Assembly (NCBI GenBank): GCA_963813355.1
Contig: CAWEYS010000005.1
Coordinates: 11,308-75,307, forward strand
Reading direction: 5' to 3'
Length of the DNA: 64,000 nucleotides
From: DATAGF01 sp963813355
GTDB lineage: Bacteria > Actinomycetota > Thermoleophilia > Miltoncostaeales > Miltoncostaeaceae
The position numbers were made by a program, and so were the translations under genes. Numbering within the stretch: position 1 is the first letter of the stretch; each line of letters opens with the position of its first letter. Below, piece after piece: positions 27,569 through 37,173 of the stretch. The notes beneath the pieces are model-generated. The model saw nothing but the letters and a program-made list of their open reading frames with translations, made no database searches and was not told the origin of the DNA.

Positions 27569-29271
27569 TCAGAGGCGCGCGATCCGGACGGGCCCCCGCG
27601 CCGGCACGACCACCCGGAAGCCGGCCACGGCGTAGGCGCGCCGGCGGGTGGAGGGCGCGCTGACGACGAGGAGGAATCGTCGCGGCCGGATGATCGTCAG
27701 CACCACGCGGTCGCGCACCACCCGCACCCGCCGGCCCGCGGCGAAGACGATGGCGCGGGGAGCGAGGCCCCGCAGCGTGATGGTGAGGGTGCCCGCGCGC
27801 CGGTCGAGGCGGCCGCTCGCGCCGCGCGCGGCGGGGCGCGCCACCGGTGCCGCCGCCCTCGGGGACCTCGCGGCCACCGGCGGCGCGGCGGGGGGCGGAG
27901 GGGCCGGCGCGTCCGCACCGGCCGGCGGCGGCGCGACGGCGCCGACGAGGGCCGCGGCGGCGGACACCTGGGGGCGGGGGCCGATGGGCGTCTCCAGGGG
28001 ATCGGGCTGGGGCACGCCGGTCGCGACGAGGGCCGCGCGCACCGCCTCCGGCGCCAGCGGCGCACCCTGCGTCGCGCGCGCCAGGCCCTGGAGCGCCGCG
28101 ACGGCGCCGGCCACCGTGGCCGACGCGCTCGAGGTGCCGTCGAAGCACGACGTGTAGGCGCGGTCCTTCGGCTCGGGCGTCCCGATGCCCTCCCCGTATC
28201 CGGCCGTGAGGACGCCCGAGCCGTAGCCCTGCACGTCCACCCGCGCGCCGTAGTTGGTCCCGGCCGCGCGGGCGAGGTCGGTCCCGGTGGTGGGCGAGTC
28301 GCCCGCGCCGACGAGCAGCGCGCCGCTGTTGCCCGGATCGGCCGGGTCGGCCAGCCAGGGGAGGTTGAAGCTCGCCAGGTCGCGGTCGCCGTTGCCGGCG
28401 GGCTCGACGACCACGACGCCCGTGTCGACGATCGCGCGGATGAGGTCCCGCATCGCCGGGATGGCCTCGACCGGGGCGAAGACCGCGCTCGGAGCCGTGC
28501 CCACCAGGGTCTGCTGCTCGATCAGGAGCACGTCCCCCGGCCGCAGGTCGAGGGCGGCGGCGAGCGTGGCCCCCAGCAGGTCGTAGACCTCGGGCGTCGC
28601 CGCCGGGAACGGGGAGCGGGGCTGGATCTGGGACGCGTGGACGAGGCCGGTGATGCCCGACCCGTCGTCGTCGGCGCCCAGGATCCCGAGCACGGCCGTG
28701 CCGTGCTCCTCGGCCTTGAAGGTCCCGAGCCCGCCCGGCGTGAGGACCGGCGCCGGGAGCCCCCGGTCGCCGAGCTCCTCGTGCGTGCGGCGCCACTCGT
28801 ACTCGACGTCGGCGACGCGCACGCCGGCGCCCGAGGCCGAATCGGGGATGCCGAGCCCGGCGCGGTAGTCCTGGAAGGGCTCCAGGTCCGGCGTGGCCGC
28901 CGCCGGGTCGAGGACGGGCCAGCCCTCGGCGGGCGCCGCCCGGCAGACCGCGGGCGGCGGGGGCGGCGCGTCGACCACCGCCTCGACCCCGGCCGCGCGT
29001 CGAGGCGGCGCGCGATGCGGCGGGCGTCGGCCGCGCCGGAGGCGTCAACCCGGTAGACGCGGCGCAGCTCGGGAAGGCGGCGCCCCGCCCGGCGCTCGAG
29101 CCGGGCCAGCGATGCCGCCGGCAGCGCCGGGCGGGCCTCGGCGCCCAGCGAGGCGGCGTCGGCCGGCGCGGCCGTCACCAGCACCGAGGGCGAGGGGGCC
29201 GCGGCGGCGGTGGCCGCCGCCGAGACGGCCAGCGCCACCGCCGCGGCGGCGATGAGGCGGCCTCCGAGCAC
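27569..29271 (-). CDS. Secreted subtilisin-like (S8) serine protease (one-base frameshift)
   Basis: About 567 residues after restoring one base missing near 28997 (RRLDAR must continue into AGVEAVVDAPPPP). Signal peptide, then a propeptide-like region, then the S8 catalytic domain: Asp in GVRVADVEYEW, His in EEHGTAVLGILG, Asn in VEPAGNGDRD and Ser in CFDGTSSASATVAG. Pro/Ala-rich linker and a C-terminal beta domain (TLTITLRGLAPRAIVF...) follow, probably for surface attachment or binding. GTG start. Exported protease for peptide scavenging or cell-wall maturation. Confidence 0.85.
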
Positions 29272-29323
29272 GGGACTAGGATGGCGGTCCGGTCCCAGGA
29301 AGCCAACCTCCCAGGTGCGTGAG

Positions 29324-30913
29324 ATGACCGACGACCTCGACCGGCGCGAGCGCGAGCGGGTGGCGCCCTACGTGACGGACCCGGTCGGGCCGGTCTTCGC
29401 GCTCACCGGGCTGCCCGAGGTGGTCAAGGGGGCCCTCTTCGCCCGCTACTCGCGAAGCCCGAAGTCGCTGCGGCGCCTGCTGCTCGACGAGTTCCTGCCC
29501 GACGAGGGGGGCGCGCCCGGCGTCGCCGCGCCCGTCGGCGAGGCGCGGGCCGAGGCCCTCTACGCCCGGGTCCTCGCCGAGTACGGCGACGACTCGGTCG
29601 CCCAGCTCGGCGGCGCCCACATCGCGGTCGAGGGGGCCTCCAACCTGCTCACCAAGGTCCTCCAGTGGGGGCGCCTGGCGAGCTACCTGGAGCAGTCAAC
29701 GCGCTACATCGCCTTCACCGACCGCCCCGGCGGCGCGTACCGCTACCACCGCCCCGCGACGATCGTGGCGCACCCGGAGCTCGGGCCGGCGTACACGGCG
29801 ACGCTGGACGACGCCTTCGCGGCGTACTCCGACCTGCTGCCCCGCATGGTCGCCCACGTCGGGGCCGAGGTGCCCGACGACCCGGCGACCCCGGCGGCGG
29901 CCCGCGAGCGCGCGGTCCGGGCGCGCGCGCTCGACCTGCTGCGGGGCCTTCTCCCGGCGGCGACCACGGCGAACGTCGGGATCTTCGCCTCGGGGCAGGC
30001 CTACGAGGCCATGCTGGTGCGGATGGCGGCCCACCCCCTGCCCGAGGCCCGCGATTGCGCCGCCCGCATGCTCGCCGAGCTGCGGAAGGTGATCCCGGCC
30101 TTCCTCACGCGCGTCGACCGGGCGGACCGCGGAGTCGCCCACGGGCGCTACCTGCGGGCGTCGGAGCTGGCCGCGGCCGAGATGGCGGCGAGCGTCCTGC
30201 CCGAGCCCGCCCGGGAGCCGTCCGGCCCGCGCGTGCGGCTGGTCGATTTCGACCCCGACGGGGAGGCGCGGGTGCTCGCCCACGCCCTCTGGCCCGCGGG
30301 CGGGGGCGGCCTTGCGGAGGCCCGCGCCCGGGCCGCCGAGCTCGCCCCGGACGCTCGTGCCCGGGCCCTCGCCGCCTGGGCGGGCGACCGCGCCGACCGC
30401 CGGCAGCGGCCGGGCAGGGCCCTCGAGGCGACGACCTACGCGTTCGAGGTCGTGTGCGACTACGGCGCCTACCGCGACCTGCAGCGTCACCGGATGCTCA
30501 CCCTCCAGGCCCAGCCGCTGACGCCGCGGCTCGGATACGACGTGCCGCCGGAGGTCGCCGACGCGGGCGCGGGCGACGCGTACGACGCCGTCCAGGCCGC
30601 CTGCGCGCAGCTCCATGACGCGCTCGCGGAGGTCGTCCCGGACGAGGCCTCCTACGCCGTCACGCTGGCGCACCGCATCCGCTTCACGATGGTCCTGAAC
30701 GCCCGCGAGGCGATGCACCTGATCGAGCTGCGCAGCCAGCCGCAGGGCCATGAGTCCTATCGCTGGGTCGCCCGCGAGATGCACCGCCAGATCGCCGAGG
30801 TCGCGGGCCACCGGGCCATCGCGGCGATGATGACCTTCGTGGACCGCAGCGACCCGGCGGCCGGCCGGCTGGCCGCGGAACGGCGGCAGGAGGCCCGCCG
30901 GGCGCCCGGATGA
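29324..30913 (+). CDS. Tandem ThyX-fold protein (FAD-dependent thymidylate synthase homologue)
   Basis: 529 residues, two ThyX-like halves. In the first the ThyX motif RHRxASYxxxSxRY is read as QWGRLASYLEQSTRY (residues ~114-128): the Ser/Ser/Arg part is kept and RH is lost. In the second, LQRHRMLTLQAQPLTPR (from ~387) keeps RHR but replaces both serines. ThyX is normally ~220-250 residues and acts as a tetramer. The fusion may form one composite site or have another role. ATG at 29324; TAGGAT ~42 bases upstream may be its -10. Confidence 0.78.
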   Translation: MTDDLDRRERERVAPYVTDPVGPVFALTGLPEVVKGALFARYSRSPKSLRRLLLDEFLPDEGGAPGVAAPVGEARAEALYARVLAEYGDDSVAQLGGAHIAVEGASNLLTKVLQWGRLASYLEQSTRYIAFTDRPGGAYRYHRPATIVAHPELGPAYTATLDDAFAAYSDLLPRMVAHVGAEVPDDPATPAAARERAVRARALDLLRGLLPAATTANVGIFASGQAYEAMLVRMAAHPLPEARDCAARMLAELRKVIPAFLTRVDRADRGVAHGRYLRASELAAAEMAASVLPEPAREPSGPRVRLVDFDPDGEARVLAHALWPAGGGGLAEARARAAELAPDARARALAAWAGDRADRRQRPGRALEATTYAFEVVCDYGAYRDLQRHRMLTLQAQPLTPRLGYDVPPEVADAGAGDAYDAVQAACAQLHDALAEVVPDEASYAVTLAHRIRFTMVLNAREAMHLIELRSQPQGHESYRWVAREMHRQIAEVAGHRAIAAMMTFVDRSDPAAGRLAAERRQEARRAPG

Positions 30914-30935
30914 GCCCGCGGGGCCGGCGCGGCGC

Positions 30936-30941
30936 TACATT
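30936..30941 (+). promoter_or_regulatory. Leaderless -10 element of the DUF1385 gene
   Basis: TACATT, 7 bases before ATG 30949; favours this start over an upstream ATG at 30910. Confidence 0.5.
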
Positions 30942-30948
30942 GCAGTCG

Positions 30949-31770
30949 ATGGCCGACCCGCCGCCCAGCAACCGCCTCGGAGGCATGGCCCTCGCCAACG
31001 GGCTCCTCGTCCACGGCCCGCGCCACTGGGCCGCCGCGGTGCGCGACGAGGACGGGCGCATGGTCATCGCCTCCGGACGCAAGCGCCTGCTCCGCGCCGG
31101 CCGGCTGACCGAGCTGCCGGTGGCGCGCGGCCTCGTGCGGCTCGGCGAGGCCTTCGCCGTCCTGCCCGCCGTGCGGCGCGGCCTGCCCCAGGCGCGCTTC
31201 GCGCTCGAGGACCGCCGGGCCGCGCTGGCGGCCCTCGCCGCGGCGAGCGTCGCCGGGCTGGCGCGGCGGCGGCTGCGCTCGGTGCTCGCGCAGGAGGCCG
31301 TCGGGGCCGTCGCCGGCCTCGCCCCCGCCCTCGTGACCCTGCGCGGGTCGCAGGCGGCGGTCTGGCACGCCGTGGAGCACAAGAGCATCGCCGCATACGA
31401 GGCGGGCGGCCCCGACGAGGTGGCCAACGCCGCGGCCCATTCCAAGGAGCACGACCGGTGCGGCAGCAACCTCGTCGTCCCGCTGCTGGTCACGACGACG
31501 ATCGGCAACACCGTCGCGCGGAAGCTCTTCGGGCGGCGCGCCATCGGCGGCCGCACGGTCGTGGCCGCACTGAGCGTGGGTGCGGCGGTCGAGGTCTTCG
31601 CGTTCTCCGCACGACGCCCGGAGCACCCGCTCTCGCGGGCCATCCACCGCATGGGGCACGCGATGCAGTCGGGCTTCGCCACGCGCGAGCCGAGCCAGGG
31701 CGACCTCCTGGTCGGCCAGGCCGCGATGGAGGCGCTGCTGCGCGCCGAGGCGGCCGACCCCCCCGGCTGA
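30949..31770 (+). CDS. DUF1385 (YqhQ-like) membrane protein
   Basis: 273 residues. NRLGGMALANGLLVHGPRHWAAAVR, LRGSQAAVWHAVEHKSIAAYEAG, SKEHDRCGSNL and FSARRPEHPLSRAIHRMGHAMQ fit DUF1385; the His/Glu/Cys-rich WHAVEHK and EHDRCGSN motifs may bind metal. The middle third is hydrophobic with about four spans. Function unknown; the family is widespread in Firmicutes and Actinobacteria. Confidence 0.85.
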   Translation: MADPPPSNRLGGMALANGLLVHGPRHWAAAVRDEDGRMVIASGRKRLLRAGRLTELPVARGLVRLGEAFAVLPAVRRGLPQARFALEDRRAALAALAAASVAGLARRRLRSVLAQEAVGAVAGLAPALVTLRGSQAAVWHAVEHKSIAAYEAGGPDEVANAAAHSKEHDRCGSNLVVPLLVTTTIGNTVARKLFGRRAIGGRTVVAALSVGAAVEVFAFSARRPEHPLSRAIHRMGHAMQSGFATREPSQGDLLVGQAAMEALLRAEAADPPG

Positions 31771-31782
31771 CGGCCGCCCGCG

Positions 31783-32208
31783 ATGAGCGTCTCGGCGACC
31801 GTGGTCGCGCCGGCGACCGCGCAGGCGGCCTGGGAGCGCTGGACCGACTTCGCCCGTTGGCCGGAGTGGAACCCCCCGTGCATCGGGGCCGGCCTCGACG
31901 GGCCCCTGGCCCCGGGAACGCGGCTCGAGCTGCACCTGCGCCACCCGCGTGGCCGCGACTTCTACACGCGGCCGCGCCTGACCGTCGTCGAGCCGGAGCG
32001 GGAGATCGTCTGGGAGGCGCGGAGCCTTGGCCTGCGGGCGCCGACACGCACCACGATGAGCCCCGAGCCCGACGGCACGCGCGTCACCATCGACGCCGCG
32101 GCGCGCGGCCCGATGGCCTTCGCCTACAGGATGACCGTGACCGACCGCACCCAGGCTCTAATCTACGTCGCCATGCTCGACGCCCTCAGCGACAGCGTGC
32201 GCGCGTGA
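31783..32208 (+). CDS. SRPBCC/polyketide-cyclase-like protein
   Basis: 141 residues. The START-like fold is suggested by TVVAPATAQAAWERWTDFARWPEWNP at the N terminus, LRHPRGRDFYTRPRLTVVEPEREIVWEA in the middle and a long C-terminal helix. Such domains bind hydrophobic ligands or act as cyclases; specificity unknown. TGA overlaps the next GTG. Confidence 0.75.
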   Translation: MSVSATVVAPATAQAAWERWTDFARWPEWNPPCIGAGLDGPLAPGTRLELHLRHPRGRDFYTRPRLTVVEPEREIVWEARSLGLRAPTRTTMSPEPDGTRVTIDAAARGPMAFAYRMTVTDRTQALIYVAMLDALSDSVRA

Positions 32209-32854
32209 GGGCGCTCATCGCCTCGGCCGCGGTCGCGGCCTGGCTCGCGTGCGCCGGCGTGGCCACCGCCCACGTCGAGGTCCTGCCGACATCGGTGCCG
32301 GCCGGCGAGGCGGTCGAGTTCATCGTCCGGGTCCCCACCGAGCGCGACCTGCCGACCACCCGGGTGCGGGTCAACTTCCCGCCGCAGGTGACCGTGTTCA
32401 GCTTCGCCGACCCTCCGCCGGGCTGGCGCATCACGCCGCTGCGCCGCCCGGACGGCCGGTTCCGCGGCGTCGTCTACAGCGGGGGGTCGATCCCGGTCGC
32501 CCACTACGCTGACTTCCGGATGCTCGGCACCCCGTTCGAGGAGGGCACCGCGATCTGGTCGTCCTTCCAGACGTACGCCGACGGGCAGGTCAAGCCCTGG
32601 ACCGGGCCGCCGGAGCAGCCGGGGGCGGAGTCGACCGAGAGCGGGCCGGGCGCCCCCGGCCCGGCCGCGGCGGTTGAGATCACCGCCGCCGGGACGGCGG
32701 CCGCGGTGGCGGCGGCGGACGACGACGAGGGCTCGGGCACCGCCATCTGGCTCGGCGTCATCGCGATCGGCATCTCGCTGCTCGCCGCGCTCGCCGTGGG
32801 CTTCCTCTGGTCAACCCGGCCGGCGCGGCTGCCGGAGGACCGCGAGGGCCCGTG
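32205..32854 (+). CDS. YcnI/DUF1775-like copper-binding membrane-anchored protein
   Basis: 216 residues. A signal peptide ending ATA leaves an N-terminal His in HVEVLPTSVPAG, as in YcnI/DUF1775 proteins that bind copper by an N-terminal histidine brace. Further hallmarks are TTRVRVNFPPQVTVFSF and the trailing membrane helix WLGVIAIGISLLAALAVGFLW before a short positive tail. Extracellular. Unlike Bacillus ycnI it is not next to copCD. GTG start; its stop overlaps the pncB start. Confidence 0.8.
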
Positions 32855-33946
32855 AGGACCGGACGCCGGCAGCGGCTCGACCCCGGCACCTTCCAGCTGC
32901 CCGTGGAGCGGATGCGGGACGGCTACTACAGCGACGCCTACTTCACGTTCACGCGCGGCGTCCTGGAGCGCGATGACCACCACCCCGAGGTGCTCATGCA
33001 GGTGTTCCAGCGCGAGCGCTCGGTGCTGGGCGGCGTCAACGAGGCCATCGCGATCCTCAAGCTGTGCGCCGGGCGGCGGAACGGCCCCGACGGCTGGGAG
33101 CCCGGGTGGGACCGCCTCGTGGTGCGCGCCCTCTACGACGGCGACGAGATCGAGCCCTGGGAGACGGTCCTCACGATCCAGGGCGACTACAGCCTCTTCG
33201 CCCACCTGGAGACCCTCTACCTGGGCGTCCTGGCGCGGCGCACGCTCATCAGCCGCAACGTGCGCGACGTGGTGGATGCGGCCGGCGGCAAGCCGATCCT
33301 CTACTTCCCCGCGCGCTTCGACCACTGGCAGGTCCAGACGGGCGACGGCTGGGCGGCCCACATCACCGGCGCCATCGGCGTCTCGACCGACGCCCAGGCG
33401 TCCTGGTGGGGCGGCAAGGGCATGGGGACGGTGCCGCACGGGCTGATCGCGGCCTACGGCGGCGACACGGTGCTCGCCGCGCGCAAGTTCGCCGACGCCT
33501 ACGCCGACCAGCTCAACGTCACGGTGCTCGTCAACTTCGAGAACGACTCGGTGCGGACGGCCCTGGAGGTGGCCGACGCCCTCGGGCCGCGGCTCTGGGG
33601 CGTGCGGCTCGACACCGCGAGCACGATGGTCAACCGGTCGCTCTGGCACGAGATGGGGCGCTTCCGCCCGACCGGCGTCGTCCCCGAGCTGGTGTGGAAG
33701 GTGCGCCGCGCCCTCGACGGCGCCGGTCACGGAGCGGTGCGCATCGTCGCCTCGGGCGGCTTCGACGCCCGCCGCATCCGGGCGTTCGAGGACGCCGGGG
33801 TCCCGGTCAACGCCTACGGGGTCGGCACCTCGCTGCTGGGCGGCTCGAACGACTTCACGGCCGACGTGGTCCGGGTGGACGGCGCCCCCTGCGCGAAGGT
33901 CGGACGCGACGAGCGCCCGAACCCCCGCCTCGAGCTCGTCGCGTAG
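32852..33946 (+). CDS. pncB: Nicotinate phosphoribosyltransferase
   Basis: 364 residues. Type II PRTase of NAD salvage: nicotinate + PRPP (+ATP) to nicotinate mononucleotide. DGYYSDAYFTF at the N terminus, TIQGDYSLFAHLETLYLGVLARRT, MGTVPHGLIAAYGGDT, FENDSVRTAL, WGVRLDTAST and VASGGFDARRI then VNAYGVGTSLLGGSNDFTADVV match the compact actinobacterial/archaeal form. GTG start overlaps the upstream stop. Confidence 0.9.
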   Translation: MRTGRRQRLDPGTFQLPVERMRDGYYSDAYFTFTRGVLERDDHHPEVLMQVFQRERSVLGGVNEAIAILKLCAGRRNGPDGWEPGWDRLVVRALYDGDEIEPWETVLTIQGDYSLFAHLETLYLGVLARRTLISRNVRDVVDAAGGKPILYFPARFDHWQVQTGDGWAAHITGAIGVSTDAQASWWGGKGMGTVPHGLIAAYGGDTVLAARKFADAYADQLNVTVLVNFENDSVRTALEVADALGPRLWGVRLDTASTMVNRSLWHEMGRFRPTGVVPELVWKVRRALDGAGHGAVRIVASGGFDARRIRAFEDAGVPVNAYGVGTSLLGGSNDFTADVVRVDGAPCAKVGRDERPNPRLELVA

Positions 33947-33953
33947 CGGAGCC

Positions 33954-34370
33954 GTGCTGGGGCGGATCCACCACGTGGCCTACGTCGTGGCCGACATCGA
34001 CGCCGCGCTCGAGCGCCTGGGCGCCACCTTCGCCCTACGCCCGGCGATCCGCGAGGTCATGGCCGACCAGGGGGTCGAGGCCGCCCTGTGCGGCCCGGCC
34101 GGCGGGGCCGTGGAGCTGATCCGCCCGCTCGACCCCGAGGGCGCCGTCGCGCGCTTCCTCGAGTCGCGCGGCGAGGGCCTCCACCACGTCGCGTTCGAGG
34201 TCGACGACCTCGACGCCGCGCTGGCCGAGCTGCGGGAGCGCGGCGCCGAGCTCATCGACGAGCGCCCGCGCACCGGGCTCGGCGGCCACCTGGTCGCGTT
34301 CGTCCACCCGCGGTCGGCGAACGGCGTGCTCACCGAGCTGGTCGAGGCCGAGGGCGGCGGGGCGCACTAG
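33954..34370 (+). CDS. mce: Methylmalonyl-CoA epimerase-like (glyoxalase-fold) protein
   Basis: 138 residues, a VOC fold. IHHVAYVVADIDAALERLGATF, VELIRPLDPEGAVARFLESRGEGLHHVAFEVDDLDAAL and LIDERPRTGLGGHLVAFVHPRSANGVLTELVE match methylmalonyl-CoA epimerase, including the metal ligands His in IHHVAY, His in GLHHVAF and Glu near the end. It converts (S)- to (R)-methylmalonyl-CoA in propionate use. No mutase is adjacent. GTG start 7 bases after pncB. Confidence 0.85.
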   Translation: MLGRIHHVAYVVADIDAALERLGATFALRPAIREVMADQGVEAALCGPAGGAVELIRPLDPEGAVARFLESRGEGLHHVAFEVDDLDAALAELRERGAELIDERPRTGLGGHLVAFVHPRSANGVLTELVEAEGGGAH

Positions 34371-34373
34371 ACT
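34368..34373 (+). promoter_or_regulatory. Leaderless -10 element of the DUF3107 gene
   Basis: TAGACT, 8 bases before ATG 34382; the first three bases are the mce stop codon. Confidence 0.5.
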
Positions 34374-34381
34374 GCGCGGCG

Positions 34382-34612
34382 ATGGCGACCAGGCGACTCG
34401 AGCTCGGCTTCGACAGCGGCACGGTGCTGCGGCTGACGGTGGAGGAGGCCGTGAGCGACGCCCTGACCGGCGCGCTGGCCGCGGGCAACGGGCCCGCGTG
34501 GCGCTCGATCGAGGCCGAGGAGGGCACCTTCTGGATCGCCGAGAAGGAGCTGCTCTACGTGCGGCTGGCGCCGGGCGAGGTCCCGGGCCGCGTCGGCTTC
34601 GGGGGCACCTGA
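34382..34612 (+). CDS. DUF3107 family protein
   Basis: 76 residues, ELGFDSGTVLRLTVEEAVSDALTGALAAG then WRSIEAEEGTFWIAEKELLYVRL. This matches the short actinobacterial DUF3107 family of unknown function. No export signal. Confidence 0.72.
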   Translation: MATRRLELGFDSGTVLRLTVEEAVSDALTGALAAGNGPAWRSIEAEEGTFWIAEKELLYVRLAPGEVPGRVGFGGT

Positions 34613-34638
34613 CCTCCCTCTCCGGCAGGGGCTGACCC

Positions 34639-35715
34639 GTGGACCTCGGCCTGGTCGGCCGCGCCAACGCGGGCAAGACGGCCCTCTTCGCGCTGGTGAC
34701 CGGCGCGGATGCCGAGATCGCGCCCTATCCGTTCACCACCCGCGAGCCCGCGCGCGCGATGGCCGACGTGCCCGATCCCCGCCTCGACGCGATCGCCGAC
34801 GCCCAGGACATCCCGCGGCGCGTCCCGGCGCAGGTGCAGCTGGTGGACATCGCCGGGCTGGCCGCCGGAGCGGGGACGGGCGAGGGGCTGGGCGGGGCCG
34901 CCCTCGGCCAGCTGCGCCAGACCGACGCGCTGGTGCACGTCGTCCGCGCCTTCGCCAACGCGGAGGTCCCCCACCCCGACGACCGCGTCGACCCGGTCGC
35001 GGACGCCGAGGCGGTCAACCTCGAGCTCGCCGTCGCCGACCGCGAGCAGGTCGAGCGCCGCCTGGAGCGGGTCCGCAAGGGCGCTCGGGCCGGCGAGGCC
35101 GGGGCGCCGGCCGAGCTCGCCGCGCTCGAGGAGCTGGCGGCCGCCCTCGACGCCGGGCGGCCCGCCCGGCTCGCCGGCGACGCCGCGGCGCGCGCGCTCG
35201 GGTCGCAGATGGAGCTGCTGACGGCCAAGCCGGTGCTCTACCTCGCCAACACCGACGAGGGGCTCGTGCCGCCCGAGGGCCTGGCCGCGCACGCCGAGGC
35301 CCAGGGCGGCCAGGCCCTCGCGCTGCCGATCGGGATGGAGCTGGAGCTGGCCGAGATGGACCCGGCCGAGGCGGCCGAGCTGGCGGCCGAGCTGGAGCTG
35401 GGCGAGTCGCGCGGGGCCGACGCCGTCGTGGCCGCCGGCTACCGGCTGCTCGACCTGGTCACCTTCTTCACCGGCTCGGGCCCGCCCGAGGCGCGCGCCT
35501 GGCCGGTGCGGCGGGGAACGACCGCCTCGGAGGCGGCCGGGCGCATCCACTCGGACCTCGAGCGCGGCTTCATCCGCGCCGAGGTCATCCCCTGGGACGC
35601 GCTCGTCGCGGCGGGCTCGTTCGCGCGCGCCCGCGAGGAGGCCCTGCTGCGCATGGAGGGCCGCGACTACGTCGTCCAGGAGGGCGACGTCCTCCAGATC
35701 CGCTTCAACGTTTAG
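34639..35715 (+). CDS. ychF: YchF/OLA1-type ATPase (Obg-like)
   Basis: 358 residues. P-loop GRANAGKTALF, switch region PYPFTTREPARAM, G3 VDIAGLAAGAGTGEGLG, coiled-coil insertion (~residues 110-200) and a C-terminal TGS domain (DLVTFFTGSG, IHSDLERGFIRAEVIPWDAL, DYVVQEGDVLQIRFNV). YchF proteins hydrolyse ATP and bind ribosomes. The G4 position reads NTDE, fitting ATP rather than GTP preference. GTG start. Confidence 0.93.
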   Translation: MDLGLVGRANAGKTALFALVTGADAEIAPYPFTTREPARAMADVPDPRLDAIADAQDIPRRVPAQVQLVDIAGLAAGAGTGEGLGGAALGQLRQTDALVHVVRAFANAEVPHPDDRVDPVADAEAVNLELAVADREQVERRLERVRKGARAGEAGAPAELAALEELAAALDAGRPARLAGDAAARALGSQMELLTAKPVLYLANTDEGLVPPEGLAAHAEAQGGQALALPIGMELELAEMDPAEAAELAAELELGESRGADAVVAAGYRLLDLVTFFTGSGPPEARAWPVRRGTTASEAAGRIHSDLERGFIRAEVIPWDALVAAGSFARAREEALLRMEGRDYVVQEGDVLQIRFNV

Positions 35716-35792
35716 CCCGAGATCGCCCCCAGACTGGCCTTTCGGGTGGCAATCCGCCCGTGACGCTCCACTACCGTCCTCTCATACCCGGG

Positions 35793-37160
35793 ATGCGACT
35801 CATCGGCAGGATCGCCCTCCTCGCCGCGGCGCTGGCCTGCACCGCGGTGCCCGCGGCCGCCGCCGACCCGCTCGCGCCCCAGCAGGACTGGCTCTCCCGG
35901 GTGGTCCCGCCCGGGCTCGCGCCCCCGCCCGCGGCCAAGATCCCGCCGATCGCGATCATCGAGACCGGATTCGATCCGGGCCAAACCGACATGGCGGGGG
36001 GCTGGGTGGAGCAGCGCCGGTACGGCCCCTACCCCTCCGACCGCGACGCCCAGGCGCAGGACGACTTCTTCGAGGGGATCGCCCACGGCACCGCGGTGGC
36101 CGGGGTCATCGGCGCCCCCCGCGACGGGCGCGGCATCGAGGGCATCCTCCCCGGCGCGCGCGTCTGGGTCTACGGGAGCTCGGGCCTCTGCCAGGACGTG
36201 GCCGCCGCGATCCGCCAGGCGGTGCGCGACGGCGCCCGCGTCATCAACGCGAGCTACGGGTTCGGCCCCTTCGGCGCCTGCCATGAGCACCGCGATGCCA
36301 CCAGCTTCGCGTTCGGGGTCGGGGCCACGGTCGTGGCGGCGTCCGGCAACTTCCGGCCGACCCAGCCGTGGATCCAGCCCGGCAACGACCTCCACGTGCT
36401 GACGGTCAACGCCCTCAACGCCATCGACCAGCCGACCGGGTTCTCGCACCAGAACCTCTACTCCGACATCTCGGCCCCGGGCGAGTCGATCTTCGTCGCC
36501 GTCCCGACCTGGGCGGACGTCGAGGACGGCGTGGCCGACGGCTACTCGCGGTGGGACGGCACGAGCTTCGCGGCTCCGATGGTCAGCGCCGCGGCGGCGT
36601 GGGTCCTGGCGCAGAACCCGCGGCTCTCGGCCGACCAGGTGGCCGAGGTCCTGCGGCGCTCCGCCCGCGACATCGCCCGGCCGGGCTGGGACATCTCCAC
36701 CGGCTGGGGCGCGCTCGACCTCGGCGCGGCCGTGCGCGCGCCGGCCCCGCCCACCGACCCCTACGAGCCGAACGACGACATCCGCTGGATCTCCGGGCGC
36801 AGCGGCTTCGAGGCCGACGCGCCCTTCCTGCGCACCTCGGTCCGCGCCGCGCTCCGCGCCCGGATCGACGTCCAGAAGGACCCGGTCGACGTCTACCCGG
36901 TCTGGGTGCCGGCGGGCGGGAGCGTCTCGGTGCGCCTGGCTCCCCACGCCATGGCCGCCGACCTCTTCGTCTGGCCCCCGACCGCCCGCACGGCCCTCGG
37001 CAAGGGCGCCATCGCCAAGAGCAGGCGGCACGCGCTGGCGCGCGAGGCGGTGACGGTCACCAACGGCCGGGCGCGCGGCGAGAAGGTGTGGGTGGAGGTC
37101 CGCGGGGTCCGGGGCCGGGCGCTGTCGGGCGACTACACGCTGGAGCTCAAGCGCCGCTAG
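35793..37160 (+). CDS. Secreted subtilisin-like (S8) protease homologue with Glu in place of catalytic Asp
   Basis: 455 residues from ATG 35793, chosen because it directly precedes a signal peptide (MRLIGRIALLAAALACTAV); a GTG at 35760 is the alternative. His98 (GIAHGTAVAGVIG), Asn186 (VAASGN) and Ser258 (DGTSFAAPMVSAA) of the S8 site are present, but the normally invariant Asp of the DTG motif reads Glu57 (IAIIETGFD). A C-terminal beta domain (residues ~310-455) follows. Weakly active or inactive protease, or a base error (GAC to GAG). Confidence 0.82.
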   Translation: MRLIGRIALLAAALACTAVPAAAADPLAPQQDWLSRVVPPGLAPPPAAKIPPIAIIETGFDPGQTDMAGGWVEQRRYGPYPSDRDAQAQDDFFEGIAHGTAVAGVIGAPRDGRGIEGILPGARVWVYGSSGLCQDVAAAIRQAVRDGARVINASYGFGPFGACHEHRDATSFAFGVGATVVAASGNFRPTQPWIQPGNDLHVLTVNALNAIDQPTGFSHQNLYSDISAPGESIFVAVPTWADVEDGVADGYSRWDGTSFAAPMVSAAAAWVLAQNPRLSADQVAEVLRRSARDIARPGWDISTGWGALDLGAAVRAPAPPTDPYEPNDDIRWISGRSGFEADAPFLRTSVRAALRARIDVQKDPVDVYPVWVPAGGSVSVRLAPHAMAADLFVWPPTARTALGKGAIAKSRRHALAREAVTVTNGRARGEKVWVEVRGVRGRALSGDYTLELKRR

Positions 37161-37173
37161 CTCCACGCGCGGC

